Positions 42,881 through 54,316 of a stretch of DNA of 64,000 nt are shown here, piece after piece. Position 1 is the first letter of the stretch. Each line of letters starts with the position of its first letter. A program made the translations under genes and the position numbers. Under the pieces are notes generated by a model that was not told where the DNA came from, searched no databases, and worked only from the letters and a program-made list of their open reading frames with translations. Source of the DNA: Trichoplax sp. H2 (taxonomy: Eukaryota > Placozoa > Uniplacotomia > Trichoplacea); NCBI GenBank assembly GCA_003344405.1, contig NOWV01000008.1, positions 558,001 through 622,000 on the forward strand, given 5' to 3'.

Positions 42881-42981
42881 CACTGTTTGAGTGCACTGTA
42901 CAAGCTGTAGCCGTGATCCAAGTCTATTCTTCATGTCCATTGGATAACGGATAAGATTAAAAACGATACGATTCTCTTAAT
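42842..42981. repeat. Inverted repeat, arms of about 38 bp
   Basis: The arm at 42842-42881 (ATTAAGAGAATCGTATCG...) is repeated as its reverse complement at 42942-42981 (...CGATACGATTCTCTTAAT) around a 60 bp spacer containing one truncated satellite unit. Nothing suggests a transposase. Confidence 0.75.
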
Positions 42982-43797
42982 GTGCACAGTACAAGCTGTG
43001 GTCGCGATCCAAGTCTATTCTTCATGTCCATGGGATAGTTTCCATTCAGATACAAGCCGATATCTGATCAAGTCCCCTGACGAATCTTATCCCTTATCAC
43101 TTTTAGAGTGCACTGTACAAGTTGTAGCCGTGATCCAAATCTATTCTTCATGGACAGCTTTCATTCAGATACAAGTCGATATCTGATCAAGTCCCCTGAC
43201 TAATCTTATCCCTTATCACTTTTAGAGTGCACTGTACAGTACAAGCTGTAGCCGCGATCCAACTCTAGTCTTCATGGACAATTTTCATTCAGATACAAGC
43301 CGATATCTGATCAAGTCCCCTGACTAATCTTATCCCTTATCGCTTTTTTAGAGCACAGTACTGTATAAGCTGTAGCCGCGATCCGACTCTAGTCTTCATG
43401 GACAATTTTTATTCAGATACAAGCCGATATCTGATCAAGTCCCCTGACTAATCTTATCCCTTTTTTAGAGCGCAGTATAAGCTGTAGCCGCGATCCAACT
43501 CTAGTCTTCATGGACAATTTTTATTCAGATACAAGCCGATATCTGATCAAGTCCCCAGACTAATCTTATCCCTTATCACTTTTAGAGTGCACTGTACAGT
43601 ACACGCTGTAGCTGTGATCCAAATCTATTCTTCATGGACAGCTTTCATTCAGATACAAGTCGATATCTGATCAAGTCCTCTGACTAATCTTATCCCTTAT
43701 CGCTTTTTTAGAGCACAGTACGGTATAAGCTGTAGCCGCGATCCAACTCTAGTCTTCATGGACAATTTTCATTCAGATACAAGCCGATATCTGTCTA
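42885..43797. repeat. Satellite of about 120 bp, eight units
   Basis: Tandem units containing AAGCTGTAGCCGCGATCCAA, then CTAGTCTTCATGGACA, then CATTCAGATACAAGCCGATA, then GACTAATCTTATCCCTTATC. The GATCC landmarks fall near 42915, 43000, 43131, 43253, 43378, 43490, 43612 and 43738, a period of 112-126 bp apart from the first, shorter unit. About two units also end copy A before the gap. Confidence 0.85.
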
Positions 43798-44222
43798 TAA
43801 CAGTATTACAGTATTAACAGTAACAGGGTGATAACATGTTTTTGAGATGTATAGTATGTTATAACATACTATACTATACTCTGTTTATACAGTATAACAA
43901 CCAGCATGTGGTCATGGATTCCCAACATCTCAAGGTAACTTTGTACTGTCATGTGACGGATGCAAAACCTTAATCTATGGTACTCTACTGGACAGTATTT
44001 TACAGTAAGCGACTAGGAGGAAACTACAGTACGCTACTGCAAACTGAAGTTAGCCACTCAAAACAAACTGAGATGCAAAATCGAGTGTAGCCTACTGCGA
44101 GATTAACAGCAACCTTGTATCAATCAAACATCGCTCGGATTTTCGTTTTTCTTCGAAGATCTTGCATTTGGTAGAAGCTGCAGTACGATTTGAATGATAC
44201 GAACATACAAGTGTCATTGATA

Positions 44223-47200
44223 ATGGCAACACTTCGCCTTCTTGTTCGACATGCTAAACAAGTTGTTATGGTATGCAATAAGGGACAGCTAGCATTGCCA
44301 GGTGCTGCAATGAACCAACTAGCTGTATTAACCAAGAGCGATCAATCTTCTTCAACTGGCTATTCCATAGTTGTTGATAATTGTGGAACGATTGATGCTA
44401 TTGGACCCGATGAAGAAATTGACAAAGAATTCTCGCCAAAAGACTTTACAAACATTATTGATGCGACGGATATGTGCGTCTTACCAGGTCTGTAAGTAGA
44501 CGCTCTTGCTGTTGCACATTGATACATATTTTATTCGTGATACTTTTGCCAAGGTTTCAAACTACAGAACACAAGGAGAAGTGTACAACTGTCTACGTAC
44601 TGTAATCATCTGCTGTAGTTTACTACAACTTGTATCGACTACACACGAAAGCTTAGATATAATCGCCACGTTTACAGCGTCCTAGCTCAACATCTGATAC
44701 GATGATGATAAATGATCAAGACTGATGATTGAGTCTCAGGTCCATACTACTGTATTCTCCTGTCACAATCATGATACCGTGTATACACTACAGTTTAAAA
44801 TAGTAGCTGTTGTGCTGTAGTGATTAATGTACATTTGCAGGTTGAATAATGATGTTTGCTACCGATCTACTGGTATTTAATTAACTTACACACAGAGCGC
44901 TATTCGTGAATACTATAATCTTTATTCGCAGTAGACATATTCGTACTGCAGTTTGGATAAAGTAGTCCCTGAATCATTTATGATGTAGAGAATAATTCAT
45001 TACTCATCACAACAGCAATAGCTGTATTTTATTTCCGATACTTTTGTATTTGTAGGTTTGGTAGACGGCCATACGCATCCAGTCTGGGCTGGTGATCGTG
45101 TCCACGAATTTAAGATGAAGGTCTGTGTACTAAAATTGTAATATGACCATGCACTTATTGGATAAAAATCATCCATATGTTATATGCGGATATGTATACG
45201 TATCTTCGAAGATTCATATGTAAATACGAGTGTCTGCATTAAACTGAATGGACAGAATTGGATCTCAGAAACTATCAAACAGCAACATGTCAGAATTTAC
45301 ACTTTATCACTACCAACAATCAGATTAATTGCAGTATGCCATAATGCAGTAGAGCATAACAACTAATGCATCCTTGAAGTGTAACATTCGTTTATAATTT
45401 ATTCCTTCATGATAGGGCTTGAACTACTGTTAAAGATACTGTACTCACGTGTGCATTAGCGTACCATACGTATTTCGATACTTGTACAAAAACTACTATA
45501 TTTTTTATTTATCATTTTATATACGTTAATAATATGTAAAGTATTTCACTCACTCAAGTGTATATGATATAAGCTTGCATGTCCTATTGTCTAACATAAG
45601 CGATCAAGTATTTCACGGCTATATTGAATTTAGTACTAGATAATGATCGCTACGCACCAGATTGTCATCAATTTGTGCTACAATTAGTTCTACTCATGAT
45701 CTAGAGCTACAATCACAAGAATTAATTTACCTACTATTATATTGAATAGCATCAAGTCCTCTTTTGATGTCTAAATGATACTAATTTAAGGCGTATCTCC
45801 TTGCATGTTGATTCACAGTTAAGAGGAGCTAGCTACATGGAAGTTCATGCTAGTGGAGGTGGAATCAATTTTACTGTTCGACATACACGCCAAGCTTCAG
45901 AAGATGATCTGTACAACTCTTTTCAAAAGCGGGCTTCTAATATGATGAAAAATGGAACTACATTATTCGAAGCTAAAAGTGGATATGGCTTGGATGTTGA
46001 CACGGAAATAAAGATGTTGCGTGTTATTAAACGAGGGATTGATAACTTTCCCATCGATATTTCAGCTACTTACTGTGGAGCCCATTCAGTGCCAGAGTAA
46101 GCGGTTATATTTCCCATTAAGACTTCTTATGCCCTAAATTTTACTGACATTCTATAATGCGTACAATATCTTAATACTTGACAAGTGACATTACAGTATC
46201 ACTACGGGATTTGAAGAATGACGTAGTTTATCGATTGGCCTATTCTAGATTTAAGAATTAGCCGATATTGAAACGATCGTCAGATCAGTCTAGTAACTTA
46301 TAAATAAATACGTTTTACCAAGCTCTTTTCAGTAATCTCAACTCTTAGGGCTATTTAGTAAAGGTTAAACGCAGCAAAACAATTGATATCTATACTAACA
46401 TAGAATACGCGTTTACAATTATATAAAGTTACTTGATTTCAAATAAATGTAATGTGATCACGAATTAATTGTTATACGTATATTGTAGTTATGAATGTAT
46501 AATTCAAGTTTCTGTCATATGATTTGATTACAGTTCACTAAAAAATTTGCCTTTTGTAAATACCCTTAATAAAGGAATTTGACGATGGAGGAAGCTACTG
46601 ATGATATCATAAATAATCAAATTCCTGCTATTAAAGAGCTTATAGATCAAGGTAGCTTGCAAGTTGATAATATCGATGTGTTCTGCGAAAAGGGAGTATT
46701 CGACGTACCAAGCACCTCTAAAATATTAAAGGCTGGAAAAGAGACAGGGCTAGCATTAAATTTTCATGGAGAAGAATTGCATCCTTTGCAATCTGCTGAG
46801 GTAATATTGCATATTGAGAATACACTTGTTCTTAAGTCCTAAACCTAGTTCTTTACCATTACAGATGGGAGCTAAGCTAGGTGCGAGGGCAATTAGCCAC
46901 TTAGAAATGGTTAGTGATGAAGGAATTAAAGCTATGGCTAGCAGTGGGACAGTTGCAGTACTACTTCCAACGACTGCCTACATTTTAAAATTATCCCCGC
47001 CGCCTGCACGAAAAATGATCGATAACGGTATCACACGAACTACTTTATGCGTATATTTGATATAATTAATTATTAGTGTAGTCAGTTATGTTAGTATATC
47101 ATGTACCGTAGTAAGGTAGTACTTATATTATGTTCAGGTGTTGCTGTAGCACTTGGGTCCGATTTTAATCCAAATGCATATTGCTTGTCCATGGTAAGTC

Positions 47201-47647
47201 ATTTTTGATCAGTCCATTTTTGACTATCAATATATAATGTGGTGTTGTTAAATTTGTTGACATACTCATATCTTTAGCCGTTGGTCATGCATCTGGCATG
47301 TATCATTTTAAAGATGACTATGGAAGAAGCGCTTGCTGCAGCAACGATTAATGCCGCAGCTTCGCTAGGAAAATCGAAACGACAAGGATCGCTTGAAATC
47401 GGAAAACTTGGCGATATGCTGATAATTGATGCTGCGAGGTAAATATGCTATCACAATGATATGCCAACATTGAAATCCTTTTCAGAACTACGCCTATGTT
47501 GTTGTGTAGTATAAGAAATCGACATGTAGTAACAATAAATTTTACTTTAAATTTAATAGTTGGGAGCACCTGATTTATCAAATGGGAAATCAAGAGTCTT
47601 TAATCAAATACGTTATTAAAGAAGGAAATATAGTTTATCACAGGTAG
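44223..47647 (+). CDS. AMDHD1: Imidazolonepropionase (amidohydrolase domain protein AMDHD1)
   Basis: Third enzyme of histidine degradation: hydrolyses 4-imidazolone-5-propanoate to N-formimino-L-glutamate, a cytosolic metal-dependent amidohydrolase. Exons: 44223-44487, 45056-45120, 45819-46096, 46575-46800, 46865-47027, 47138-47193, 47278-47438, 47560-47647; phases agree, 433 residues (human 426). Landmarks: VDGHTHPVWAGDRVHEF with the HxH metal ligands near residue 95, EVHASGGGINFTV, KSGYGLD, ISATYCGAHSVPE, DVFCEKGVFD, NFHGEELHP, ARAISHLEMVSDEGI, LLPTTAYILKL, ALGSDFNPNAYC (metal-site Asp) and a final WEHLIYQMG...YHR. Two donors (44488 and 45121) read GTCTGT rather than GTAAGT, but no other site keeps frame. 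The frame also allows an ATG at 44190; 44223 fits homologue length better. Confidence 0.95.
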
Positions 47648-49346
47648 CACTTACTTTGAAACTTTTATTCACGTTGTAACGTATTCCAAGCTAATTAAGC
47701 GTATTAAATGTTTGCTGCTAGACTTAAATCTATTGCTTAAGATATAGCTTCGTACTATACCTTTATAAAGATTATTGTCCTGCAGATTGATCCATGTACC
47801 CAATTTAAAATAGAAGCTGTTACCTTTCGAGGATCAGAATTAAGAAGTGTTGTGTATTGTAATGATTATTATAAAAAATCCTCAAGTTATTACACTTTTA
47901 AGATACTATTGCTCACTATTACGAAATATTATAGCTTGAATATCAATAATTTTTGATTGGATTTACTTTTATTATGTACTATCTGGCATCAAATGTTAAC
48001 AAAAAATAAATATGAATATTATTTTATTTTATTCATAAATTCCGGTCTATTTATACAGTGTTGGTAATTTGAGGTATTTACTCGAATCATATTAAATCTA
48101 AAGTGCCATGAGCTCCTAGATGTCCATGAAGAATTTATCTATTGGAAAGGCAATTAATTATAGTACTCGTAATTGCTTGTCTTAGACGGATGCCAATGTC
48201 ACTACAAGTGTAGTGTTTCATGTACTAAAACAAGTTGTCCATTTTCTAACCACGGAAAATACAGTAAATATCATCAAAATTTTTGTGTATCGAATATACT
48301 GTACACTATTTATACTGAAATTTGTGTAACTTGTGGTCTACAACGATGTTATGCCAAAGTGGCCATTGTCGGAATTGACCTATAAATATCTAATATCTAT
48401 TACAGTATACCAGTTTACTATCCTATCATTCTTATCTTCTACAGTATATACTATAATCGCTCTATAATGTAGCAAGAAAATACATACGAAATATCATTGG
48501 TAATAACAATTTATATATAGATACGAGTATACTGTTCTATTTCAGTGGATCTGTTACGAGTAGTCTCACAAACGCTTTGCACTGTAATATTTTACAGGAG
48601 CAGCTATATTAGTAGCAACTTCAAGTCGAAATACCACCATGGGTTCCGTTTTTAAGCTATATAATCTACAGTTCCGTTTCTAACGATAAATAATACTGTA
48701 TTATTCTAAGCAAAAATGGAACGCAGTATACTGAATTATTGATTATAGCTTGCTTCATTCGATTAAAGTGAACAAAATGAGCATGATTACTCGCAATTTT
48801 GGAATATATTTTCATCAGAATATAGAGGACTAGACATTGAAAATTTTATTTTACTACCATTTTTCATCCTTATATTCATGTCTATATAATCAGATACATC
48901 CTATATTATCTTAATATCAGAGGATCGATATTAAAGAGAATATTTATAGTAACATTGTATAGTCTAGTACATGACCGTGTTATCTATATCTCAGATCTTT
49001 TAGCTAGATCTTACTCGTACGGGCATATAAGATAATATTCAATATCCAACCATGTGAGTAATGCACAGTGGTTGTTGCACTCGCGAGAGTAAGAAATAAG
49101 AGTGAAAACAAATAAGGATATAAATAAATAAAAACTATTACAGACGTCTATTTATATCATTACAGCAAAACTGATGTACTGTACTGTAATAAATTATTAT
49201 AATACGCGTATAATCAATATAACTAGTTAGATGTAGCAGGTTAATATACTCATGTTTTTGCTTCAACAATATGAAGCACCTGTATGTTGTGCACAGCCAT
49301 TATGATGTGCAAAATATCAGGCCGACGGAATTAATTATATGCTACT
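47648..49346. other. Convergent intergenic space, no gene seen
   Basis: Between the 3' ends of AMDHD1 (+) and the - strand MCFD2-like gene. A Cys-rich 70-codon frame at 48173-48385 has no recognisable domain. No dense pentamer array. Confidence 0.45.
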
Positions 49347-50978
49347 TTATGAATTATAGGCCAACATATACTCCGCATAATCAATATAACCATCTCCATT
49401 TCTATCATCATCTTCTAGGGCTCGATCTATCCATTCTGCAAATTTTGCGTCGTCAAATTTTTCATCGTTATGATTTGTGTAATCCGACATAGCTTTAAAA
49501 ATTTCTAAGCCATCAAGTTTACCATTGTTATCAGTATCATGTAACTTGAAATAATGCATAACCATACTTTCGTCATCGAGCTTCTCTTCTTTAACGTTGA
49601 CTTGTTCTTTTAAGTGTTCTTCGATATGTCTACCGATTTAATGAAAGAGAGTATAATAAGCACGCGTATAACACTAGCCATTACAGGCTAAAGGTTTAAT
49701 TGAATCTAACAGAAATTAGCTACAATGTCAGCATGTAGTGTACAGTACGACAGCTTCGATGTTATCAATTTTGATGTTCTATGACCATACTGTACTACTA
49801 CTGTGCTCGTAGTGTAAGGTGGCGAAATAAATAAGGTTGCAGGATTTTCATAAAGTCAGTACGTGTACAGTAACGTTGGATTCCGTAAGTTAGTCGTCGA
49901 GCCTGACGATATGGCTGTACCGTACAGTTGTTAAATTGTGGATAAAAAGCTATTCTAGATATCAGTATCTCCTATAGTGTGCTGAGTACAGTACTTAGTC
50001 AACAAAGCAAGATCTTAATATGTCTCAAGCGCGTTTCGTCTTCTTCAATCTTGAACAACATTACCTATTCCATCAAGTTCATTGTTAAGTACTCTTATTC
50101 ACAAGGCCTTATGTGCGTTCAATTTTGATATGTACTGTTGTATATACTCTATAGACTGTACGTGTACAGTATTATATTTTTAATTGGCAAGTTATGGTAC
50201 CTTTGGAGATAGCTATATGTACAATATCTAGTCCGTGTCTTTGTGCAACATTTCCACAATCAGTTTATGTAGCAATATCGTCACTATTTTTGAACAACCT
50301 ATCGTCTTTTAAAACCTTTAACAACATTACAGTAACTAGTAAGTAGCCATGTACGATAGTATATTGAAATAATAGGGAGCATATTAAAACAGTTATGGTT
50401 ATTTCAGATTGTTATGTTATGAGACAATTGACTCAAGTATTTTAAGCAAGAGATTGGTATGGTTCATTTACACACGTACATGCATTATCTTGTCTACAAA
50501 TAAAATAATCACAAAATTGATGATTTAGATCGCTTTTCGATATTGAAACTCTGACTTTGACTTTCATTGTATAAAATGATACGAGTATGAGGAGTCTTAG
50601 GAAATGTGTAATCGTGTACCTATGAAAGGGTTTTGTATTTAATTTGGTGTATATATAAGTACATCATGAAAGCCGTTAGGAGTAAATTATGGACAAAAAG
50701 CGCTTTTGTTTACGAAAGGTAGAGAAATGACGATAACATTATGTCCACTTAGTCTACTGCATACTTTTAAAAATAGTTTAAAAATTGAAGTACTACACAG
50801 TCCATTTTATTGTAGTAGTCGTATTAAGATGGAAATCAATATGAAGTAACATTGACAGTCAGCAAGCCTACTTTCGATCTTTGATATGTTTGGTATCCCG
50901 CAAAGGGCTAATTCTTTCAGCGCAAGTGACGAAAGACAATAACAATAGCAGGAATAGTGACACGATGAAAAGCTTCAT
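49347..50978 (-). CDS. MCFD2: MCFD2-like secretory-pathway EF-hand protein, copy A
   Basis: Small soluble EF-hand protein of the early secretory pathway. Vertebrate MCFD2 binds Ca2+ and the lectin LMAN1 as an ER-to-Golgi cargo receptor. Two exons in - strand order, 50872-50978 and 49347-49629, join in phase to 129 residues. Exon 1 is a signal peptide (MKLFIVSLFLLLLLSF, cut near VTCA) plus a short linker ending IKDRK. Exon 2 starts HIEEHLKEQ and has MHYFKLHDTDNNGKLDGLE as the first EF-hand (loop DTDNNGKLDGLE) and DRNGDGYIDYAE as the second; both keep acidic positions 1, 9 and 12. No KDEL-type retrieval signal at the C-terminus. It is the inverted paralogue of the gene at 53650. Other ER EF-hand families are possible, but the HYFKLHD...LDGLE signature is typical of MCFD2. 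Confidence 0.88.
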
Positions 50979-51297
50979 TCTTTCGCTTGGTGGTCAATCC
51001 AGCACAAGTCCTTAGTCCGGCCAAAAAAAAAAGATAGCTATGAGCTTATCTTACTACTTTAGTCCGATTTAAAATGGCTAGCAAACTATTCGAAGTTCAA
51101 ATTTTCAAGAGTGAAAGTAAAAATGGACAAACTACGCGTCAAAGGATTTTATATTGTTGCGATTGAATGACAGTACGGTCTGGTATTGAATTTGAATGAT
51201 GTTGCCTTTGTCGGTAGTACCCGTCTACAGTACTATCCACTACAGTACTGTACTGTATAAGACAGTGCTTTACACTGTACGGTCTGGAGACAAAGAC

Positions 51298-51515
51298 CAT
51301 AAATACTGTAGTGTACAGACTCCTAGAATAATAATATATCGTCGTTGAAGCTATTTACGCTGAGTATCTGAGTAATCGGGGTTATTATGGCTGGGCCTAA
51401 TGTACCGTAAATACTGTAGTGTACAGTACAGACTCCTAGAATAATGTATCATCGTTGAAGCTATTTACGCTGAGTATTTGAGTAGTCGGGGTTATTACAG
51501 CTAGGCTTAATGTAC
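51298..51515. repeat. Two-copy tandem repeat, about 110 bp
   Basis: Two direct copies, each running AAATACTGTAGTGTACAG, GACTCCTAGAATAAT, CGTTGAAGCTATTTACGCTG, CGGGGTTATTA and CTTAATGTAC. They start near 51300 and 51408 and have few differences. Confidence 0.8.
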
Positions 51516-52065
51516 AGTCTGTTCAATTGAAAGTGTCACCCCAGTCCGGTTTGCACTGGAGTACAGTACTGAGTGGGCCGCTACAGTACCAATAGATGGA
51601 AAATTGGGATGACATTTCAATTGTAAAGATTGTACAGTGCAGTATAGTAAAAGGCAAAAGTAACGTCTACAGTACAGTACAGTATTGTACTGTATAGTAC
51701 TGTACAGTACTGTAGAAACAAAGACAAACCATACAGTACTGTACAGTACAGTACTGTATTTCTATGAATTCCAAATTCGCCGGTCAATTGAGTAGCCCAT
51801 GACAGTGCAACAGTACAGTACATACTGTCATCAAGAGTCCTGTATTGGAATGGGACAAATTTGGCCATAATAGTCCTTGGTACAGTCAGGGGCTACTACT
51901 GTCAAAAGTGAGGGACGGAGAACGGCCGTTCAGTCTAGTCAAAATAAGGGGGTCAATCATTTTGCTAGTCATCTCCACTTAACGCCATATCAGACATGAT
52001 AGACTATTTGTGCTAAAGTGCGACTCCAGTATACGCAACTCCTGTACACTACTCCAGTACACAGT

Positions 52066-52105
52066 ACAGTAAAGTAAATCTTAGGGGTAAGATTTACTGT
52101 ACTGT
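52066..52105. other. Long near-perfect hairpin
   Basis: Arms 52066-52083 (ACAGTAAAGTAAATCTTA) and 52088-52105 (TAAGATTTACTGTACTGT) pair at 17 of 18 positions around a GGGG loop. It sits inside the pentamer array. Transcribed either way, it would make an 18 bp stem-loop. Confidence 0.6.
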
Positions 52106-52405
52106 ACAATACTGTAGTTTTACAGTACAGTGTACACTACAGTTTAGTACTGTACTGTAGCCAATCCTCCTGGTGTTGCCAATGATTGGATGCCACGTCA
52201 ATGTGACGTCATGCAACGCCATACTCGACTTTGCTGGCTGATGATAGAAGATGAACTACAGTACAGTACTGTAAATTACTGGTGTGCTACTGTAGTGTAC
52301 AGTATAAACTACACTACAGTACTGTACTGTACTGTACTGTACTATACAGTACTACTGTACAATACTGTACTAGCCTGCATCGCTCTGCCTGTCAGCAAGC
52401 ATTAG

Positions 52406-53649
52406 AAAACTTTCTTAATCCACTTTAACTCCTTCAGGACGGCAATCAGAGTGGCTGGCATTGGATTGCTTGGTTGCAGCACAATTTGATCCAAGATTAT
52501 CCTCTCCAAAATTGCTCTTGTACAGACTACATCGTATTGGTTGATAATACTCATCAATAGGGTAAACGCGTACATGTAAATAAATAACAGCAGATGCAAT
52601 GTGTTTGCCATACACTAATAATTAATTAATTAATATATATATATTATATACTGTATATATACAGATCATAATCCAAGATAGAGCCGTGTACGATGCTGTA
52701 CGTATTTATTATACAGTACCATAAAGTAACCAAGGTTGAAAAAGTTCAACTTTAGTTCATTTTTAATTGAACCTGATTGAATCCAATGAACCAATCTTAT
52801 ACAACTGTTACAGTTGGATGCGATAGAATTTTAAATTGAATTAAACTTGAGTCGAAATACTATGCGGTACTGTACGCGTAGCTACTACTTTGAACACCTG
52901 TCGCATTGGTGACAAAACACAGAATACAGTACAGTACAGTACTAAGGTCGTGGCAATGAACGCAAGGAAATAACGCTGTCGGGTCTAATTTACTGTAAAC
53001 TACTCAACTTGGTTAAGTCAATCACTTTAACAATATTGGAGTTAGTATTCTTGTGAAATTCTAATTAAATTAACGTACAGTACAATGAATACCTTGAGGA
53101 TATCAATCTTAATGTTTAAAGTTACAGTTAGAACCAATTGAACTAGACGAGTACTGTATATTGAGTCACGGAATTGAATAAGCCATTTTTATTCGTAATT
53201 CCATTATCTTTTGGACTCATTCATAGTCAGTAATCAACAGTACAAGCAGTTCTACTCATCTTGTTACTGTATAGTATAAATAGTATCGAATAGGGTCCAT
53301 CCATTATTGACTCATATGCAATATTACTAATTTTCCATATCAGCGTATAATTTCAATTTCCTTGCAATGTGTAACTGTAGCTCATGGAATACGATTATAA
53401 ATTAATGATTAGAAAGTTAATCTATAATACAGTAGATGGCGTTCCAGTCTCACGGCTCTAAATGATATTGCATACATTGAGGATATTGTACTTATAAATG
53501 TAGATTTACTGTACAGTGTACTGTGTACAGTTCAATACCTACTTCATCAATTATTCAAATAATATCAAACAGTCTAATAAATAATGTCTTATTAAACTAA
53601 CGTTTATCTAATAGGTCCTTGGTTCTAATTCTTTGAATTGTATGAAATA
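52406..53649. other. Divergent intergenic remainder, no gene seen
   Basis: AT-rich sequence upstream of the + strand MCFD2-like gene, with thin pentamer fragments (52925-52945, 53510-53530) and an AT-repeat near 52620-52670. The frames at 52402-52615 on the - strand have no family support. Confidence 0.4.
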
Positions 53650-54316
53650 ATGAAGTTTTTGTTGGTAGCTTTTACGCTTTATGCGCTAACTGTAACAGTA
53701 GATGCACAACAAAATAATAATGCCTTTCACGATAAAGCAAACATTCAAGATCGCGAGTAAGTTGGATTAAAAGCCAGCATTACCAAGATGCTCTACTTCT
53801 ATATCTAGTCAATTTCTATACTGTAGCAGTCATGCATATTTCAAAATAAATTGTCTATCTAGCATCCCTGAGTGGTAATATTCTTTACTTAGAGAATCTC
53901 ATCAATTTAACAATAGTTATAAAAACTACTCTCATTCATTCCCTGTTAATTAACTTGAGTAGCAAATTGATAATCTTGAAGCTTAAATAGACTTACTATA
54001 TTATCCTTTATGCTAAAGTCATCTCGAAGAACATCTACGGGATCAGATTGATATAGATACCAACGAGAAAATGGACTCCGAAAAAATGAACTTTCACTTT
54101 TTTAAGTTGCACGATTATGATGATAACTCCAAATTGGATGGATTGGAAATTATGGCAGCTTTATCTCATCACAATAAAGCTAACGATAAGGCAATCGATG
54201 ATAGTGATGTTGTCAATACCGTAGACGAAGTCTTAAAAGAAGACGATTTAGATGGTGATGGTTATCTAGATTACACGGAATTTCTTCGTTCTCAAGGCAA
54301 GCAATCTTCTAATTAG
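53650..54316 (+). CDS. MCFD2: MCFD2-like secretory-pathway EF-hand protein, copy B
   Basis: Paralogue of the - strand gene at 49347 with the same two-exon structure and the same phase-2 intron: 53650-53756 and 54019-54316, 134 residues. Exon 1 encodes a signal peptide (MKFLLVAFTLYALTVTVDA) and a Gln/Asn-rich linker. Exon 2 starts DHLEEHLRDQ, then NFHFFKLHDYDDNSKLDGLE (EF-hand 1) and DDLDGDGYLDYTEF (EF-hand 2). Both loops keep the Ca2+-binding acidic positions. It ends SQGKQSSN with no retrieval signal. It is expected to be a soluble lumenal Ca2+-binding cargo adaptor by analogy with MCFD2. The shared intron position and head-to-head placement indicate an inverted local duplication. Confidence 0.9.

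Larger units (their letters stand above)
37474..44222. other. Divergent intergenic region, repeat-rich, no gene
   Basis: Between the starts of the GH63 gene (-) and AMDHD1 (+). No exon with family resemblance is present. From 37.5 to 38.9 kb it is unique AT-rich sequence. A ~45 bp repeat (CGTCGCTTTGCTGACGGATTA type) occurs at about 38904, 38954 and 39045, with a partial copy at 42171. From 39.4 kb it consists of the duplicated block, pentamer arrays, the gap and the ~120 bp satellite. Open frames here (for example 41440-41721) cross repeats and are not credited. Confidence 0.6.
51215..52375. repeat. Dense strand-switching TACAG/CTGTA pentamer array
   Basis: The densest array in the window. 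It alternates ACAGTACAGTACAGTA and TACTGTACTGTACTGTACTG runs, with clusters at 51230-51260, 51660-51760, 52050-52160 and 52260-52370. It lies between the signal-peptide exons of the two divergent MCFD2-like genes. Open frames crossing it are repeat artefacts. Confidence 0.8.

Noticed and set aside
42980-43186. 68-codon + frame with internal repeats
   Set aside because: It is the satellite read in one frame; the repeated peptide follows the DNA unit.
48173-48385. Cys-rich 70-codon frame
   Set aside because: Suggestive of a small secreted domain, but there is no signal peptide, no exon partner and no recognisable Cys spacing.
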